Source of the DNA: Eubacterium sp.
GTDB taxonomy: Bacteria > Bacillota > Clostridia > Lachnospirales > Lachnospiraceae
Reading direction: 5' to 3'
DNA length: 7,424 nt
Assembly (NCBI GenBank): GCA_017445525.1
Contig: JAFSTZ010000362.1
Coordinates: 1-7,424, forward strand
Positions within the stretch are counted from its first letter, which is position 1. Every line of letters starts with the position of its first letter. The notes beneath the pieces are model-generated. The model worked only from the letters and a program-made list of their open reading frames with translations. It made no database searches and was not told the origin of the DNA. Positions 5,740-7,424 of the stretch are shown here, piece by piece. The position numbers were made by a program, and so were the translations under genes.

Positions 5740-5753
5740 TCACTTACAAGTGA
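5740..5753. repeat. 14-bp palindrome before the ABC-F ribosome site
   Basis: TCACTT AC AAGTGA, a perfect palindrome with 6-bp arms and a 2-bp centre, just upstream of the AAGGAGG of the ABC-F gene and inside its predicted leader. It suits a dimeric repressor; as an RNA hairpin it would be small. The role is inferred. Confidence 0.35.
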
Positions 5754-5790
5754 ATTACTAAAAAATTATTATTAAATACTATACCTTGAT

Positions 5791-5819
5791 ACTTTACCGA
5801 AATTCCGTGGAAAATGCAA
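5791..5819 (-). promoter_or_regulatory. Possible promoter of the ABC-F gene
   Basis: Minus strand TTGCAT (5814-5819), 17-bp spacer, TAAAGT (5791-5796), giving a leader of about 60 nt. TATAGT slightly downstream (minus strand, about 5778-5783) is an alternative -10 but lacks a good -35. Moderate match only, in very AT-rich DNA. Confidence 0.45.
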
Positions 5820-5822
5820 GTG

Positions 5823-5849
5823 TTTTTATCATTTTTTTTGATTTTTTTT
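5823..5849. other. Helically phased T-tracts (likely curved DNA)
   Basis: T5 at 5823-5827, T8 at 5832-5839 and T8 at 5842-5849, centred about 10 bp apart; the last two are tandem copies of a 10-mer (A, eight T, G). Tracts in phase with the helix bend DNA. They lie between the divergent ABC-F and GH13-like promoters and could act as a shared UP/curvature element. No hairpin precedes them, so they do not look like a terminator. Confidence 0.55.
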
Positions 5850-5888
5850 GAAATTACTATTAAATTACAAATAATTCACAAAAAAATG

Positions 5889-5917
5889 TTGTATTTTAAC
5901 GCATTTTATAGTATAGT
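5889..5917 (+). promoter_or_regulatory. Sigma-A promoter for the GH13-like gene
   Basis: TTGTAT (5889-5894), 17-bp spacer, TATAGT (5912-5917). The predicted start near 5924 gives a leader of about 70 nt ending in GGAGGT (5984-5989). The -10 overlaps a copy of the octamer TATAGTTA described at 5912-5982. Confidence 0.55.
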
Positions 5918-5982
5918 TATCTGTGAATACTCTTTGTATTTAGGGAATAAACGGGATATTTCTATAACTATAGTTAACTATA
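5912..5982. promoter_or_regulatory. Four copies of an octamer TAACTATA/TATAGTTA (candidate operator)
   Basis: TATAGTTA at 5912-5919 (over the -10), TAACTATA at 5965-5972, TATAGTTA at 5969-5976 and TAACTATA at 5975-5982. The last three overlap to make two perfect palindromes (12 bp at 5965-5976, 14 bp at 5969-5982) and a 10-bp-spaced direct repeat that ends one base before the GGAGGT ribosome site. A repressor could block both initiation and ribosome access. The sites are seen; the regulator is unknown, and AT-rich composition lowers the certainty. Confidence 0.45.
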
Positions 5983-5995
5983 TGGAGGTAACACC

Positions 5996-7424
5996 TTGGC
6001 ATTTTCAGATATTCAGATAACAAAGCCCAATTTGATCAAAACCATGGGCATCTCTGTTCTTGACAAAGATACTGTTTCCATCTGTATCTCAAGACCCGGA
6101 GCCAAGACTCTCCGTCTGAATCTCTACCCGGAGAGCGGATCGGTCAAACATATAAATATACCCTCACTGAAAGAACTGGGGATGGAGGACTTTTTTTCAG
6201 TGCGCCTCCATAAAGAAAACCTTGTTGATGAGTTGAGGAGCTGCACGTACGACTTTTCCGCAGATGGCGAGCATTTCTTAAACACATCTGCAGAGATAGT
6301 TTCCGGGCGAAACACCTTCGGTAAGCAAAGATCGCTCAGAGGCAGGATTCCCTCTCCGGACTTTGACTGGACAGGTGAAAAGAGAAAGCCTGTATCCACC
6401 GACGATATGGTGATCTACGAGGCGCACATAAGGGGCTTTACAAAGCACAAAAGCTCCGGTGTCAAGAACCCCGGAACATTTGACGGTATGCGTGAGAAGC
6501 TCCCCTACCTGAAAAAGCTGGGGATAAATACTCTGTTTATTCTCCCCGTATATGACTTCAATGAGCTTTCTATAGGCGACGGTCTGGACGGCACCAAAAG
6601 GGTCAACTACTGGGGTTACACCAAGGATTCTTTCTACTTTGCACCCAAAGCATCGTACAGTTCCGATCCAAAGAATCCTGATATCGAGTTCAAATCACTT
6701 GTCAAAGAGATCCACCGTCTCGGTATGATCGTGATCCTTGATATGTTTTTTGCAAACAAGACTCCCGACTTTGTTCTCGACTGTCTGAGACACTATGCGA
6801 TAACCTACCATATAGACGGCTTCAGAGTGACATCCGACTGGTTCAACACGGGGATGGTGCGCAGAGATCCCATACTCAGACATATACGTTTTTTCGGCAT
6901 GTCCTGGGATGATATTCCGGCAGGCAATGCACCTATGTTTTTCGAGATGAATGACGGCTTCAAGGAGATCGCCAGAAGATTTGTAAAGAGCGATGAGGGA
7001 CAGGTCGACAGTTTCTATCAGGCATTTCGCACTGAGAAAAAGAACTCTGTCAAAGTCAACTACATCACTGCTCACGACGGTTTTACCCTCAGAGATCTGA
7101 TATCCTACGACATAAAGCACAACGAGGCCAACGGTGAGAAAAATCGTGACGGTACAGATTATAACTACAGCTGGAACTGCGGTTATGAAGGACCTACCCG
7201 ACGCAAGGGTGTACTGAAACTCAGAGCAAAGCAGGAGAAAAATATCCTCGCCATGCTGCTTCTGGGACTTCCCATACCCATGTTGCTGATGGGCGACGAG
7301 TTCGGCAACACCCAGAAGGGCAACAACAACGCTTACTGTCAGGACAACTCCACAACATGGCTTGACTGGAGTATGCTTGAAAAGAATAAAGAAACATACA
7401 GCTTTGTATCAAAGCTCATCAAAC
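5996..7424 (+). CDS. Glycogen-debranching (GlgX/isoamylase)-like GH13 protein lacking catalytic residues, partial
   Basis: 476 codons are visible; the C-terminus lies beyond the window. It begins with TTG at 5996, chosen for GGAGGT six bases upstream; the first in-frame ATG (6044) has no ribosome site. Layout: short N-terminal beta domain (about 18-100, CBM48-like), then a GH13 barrel from about 138 (IYEAHIRGFTKH, then GVKNPGTFDG). The C-terminal half is typical of the GlgX/isoamylase group: HNEANGEKNRDGTDYNYSWN and LLMGDEFGNTQKGNNNAYCQ. Active-site regions: region I reads DMFFANK (249-255) where DVVxNHT is expected. Region II reads GFRVTSD (275-281), with Thr279 in place of the nucleophile Asp. 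Region III reads FGMSWDD (300-306), with Met302 in place of the acid/base Glu of AEPWD. Region IV (TAHDGF, His360-Asp361) is intact. The loop after region I is much shortened. Hydrolysis is therefore unlikely; glucan binding or regulation is inferred. The frame has no stops or frameshifts. Confidence 0.88.
   Translation, partial: MAFSDIQITKPNLIKTMGISVLDKDTVSICISRPGAKTLRLNLYPESGSVKHINIPSLKELGMEDFFSVRLHKENLVDELRSCTYDFSADGEHFLNTSAEIVSGRNTFGKQRSLRGRIPSPDFDWTGEKRKPVSTDDMVIYEAHIRGFTKHKSSGVKNPGTFDGMREKLPYLKKLGINTLFILPVYDFNELSIGDGLDGTKRVNYWGYTKDSFYFAPKASYSSDPKNPDIEFKSLVKEIHRLGMIVILDMFFANKTPDFVLDCLRHYAITYHIDGFRVTSDWFNTGMVRRDPILRHIRFFGMSWDDIPAGNAPMFFEMNDGFKEIARRFVKSDEGQVDSFYQAFRTEKKNSVKVNYITAHDGFTLRDLISYDIKHNEANGEKNRDGTDYNYSWNCGYEGPTRRKGVLKLRAKQEKNILAMLLLGLPIPMLLMGDEFGNTQKGNNNAYCQDNSTTWLDWSMLEKNKETYSFVSKLIK

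Noticed and set aside
5723..5743. GTG start seven codons upstream for the ABC-F protein
   Set aside because: It lies before the AAGGAGG that serves the ATG at 5722, and family members start with MIQASN-type sequences.
5814..6020. 68-codon plus-strand frame in the AT-rich region
   Set aside because: It contains the promoter and ribosome site of the GH13-like gene, has no Shine-Dalgarno of its own, and encodes a low-complexity Phe/Ile-rich sequence typical of T-rich noncoding DNA.
6695..7120. Minus-strand frame opposite the GH13-like gene
   Set aside because: The plus strand shows clear GlgX-type motifs in one uninterrupted frame; the minus frame has no ribosome site or recognised motif.

Overview
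The window looks like a chromosomal segment of a low-to-mid GC Firmicute, most likely class Clostridia and probably family Lachnospiraceae (the Butyrivibrio/Roseburia neighbourhood). The reasons are strong AGGAGG ribosome sites, a perfect CIRCE/HrcA operator, near-consensus sigma-A promoters, a tRNA gene without an encoded CCA, and the style of the FabD, ACP, HtpG, ABC-F and GlgX-like proteins. The family assignment is inferred from remembered protein styles, not from a search.

Layout. Positions 1-1269 (minus strand) hold a fatty-acid synthesis pair: acpP (acyl carrier protein) followed by fabD (malonyl-CoA:ACP transacylase, cut by the window edge). The gap between them contains two inverted repeats, one of them followed by a U-tract. 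A divergent control region (1270-1581) carries the acpP promoter on the minus strand and, on the plus strand, a perfect CIRCE element and a TTGACA-17-TATTAT promoter for htpG. htpG (1582-3753) encodes an Hsp90 with two highly charged insertions, one of which resembles the charged linker of eukaryotic Hsp90. After htpG lies a 188-bp inverted-repeat-bounded element (3778-3965). It contains a predicted three-way-junction fold and a very strong bidirectional terminator. It separates htpG from the convergent tRNA-Thr(CGU) gene (3977-4049, minus). Upstream of the tRNA, on the same strand, is a YbiT/YkpA-like ABC-F ATPase (4112-5722) in which one of the two composite ATP sites is degenerate at every motif.

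An AT-rich divergent region (5723-5995), with helically phased T-tracts and a repeated octamer, separates the ABC-F gene from a plus-strand gene (5996 to the right edge). That gene encodes a glycogen-debranching/isoamylase-like GH13 protein which has lost both catalytic carboxylates and most of the loop carrying region I. It has a UUG start with a strong Shine-Dalgarno sequence and an uninterrupted frame, so it looks like a maintained pseudoenzyme.

The genes do not form one pathway. The segment is mostly housekeeping (lipid synthesis, chaperone, tRNA, translation-associated ATPase) plus one carbohydrate-related protein. The points of interest are altered versions of familiar proteins and the structured intergenic DNA. 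No CRISPR array, transposase, phage gene or toxin-antitoxin pair was seen.
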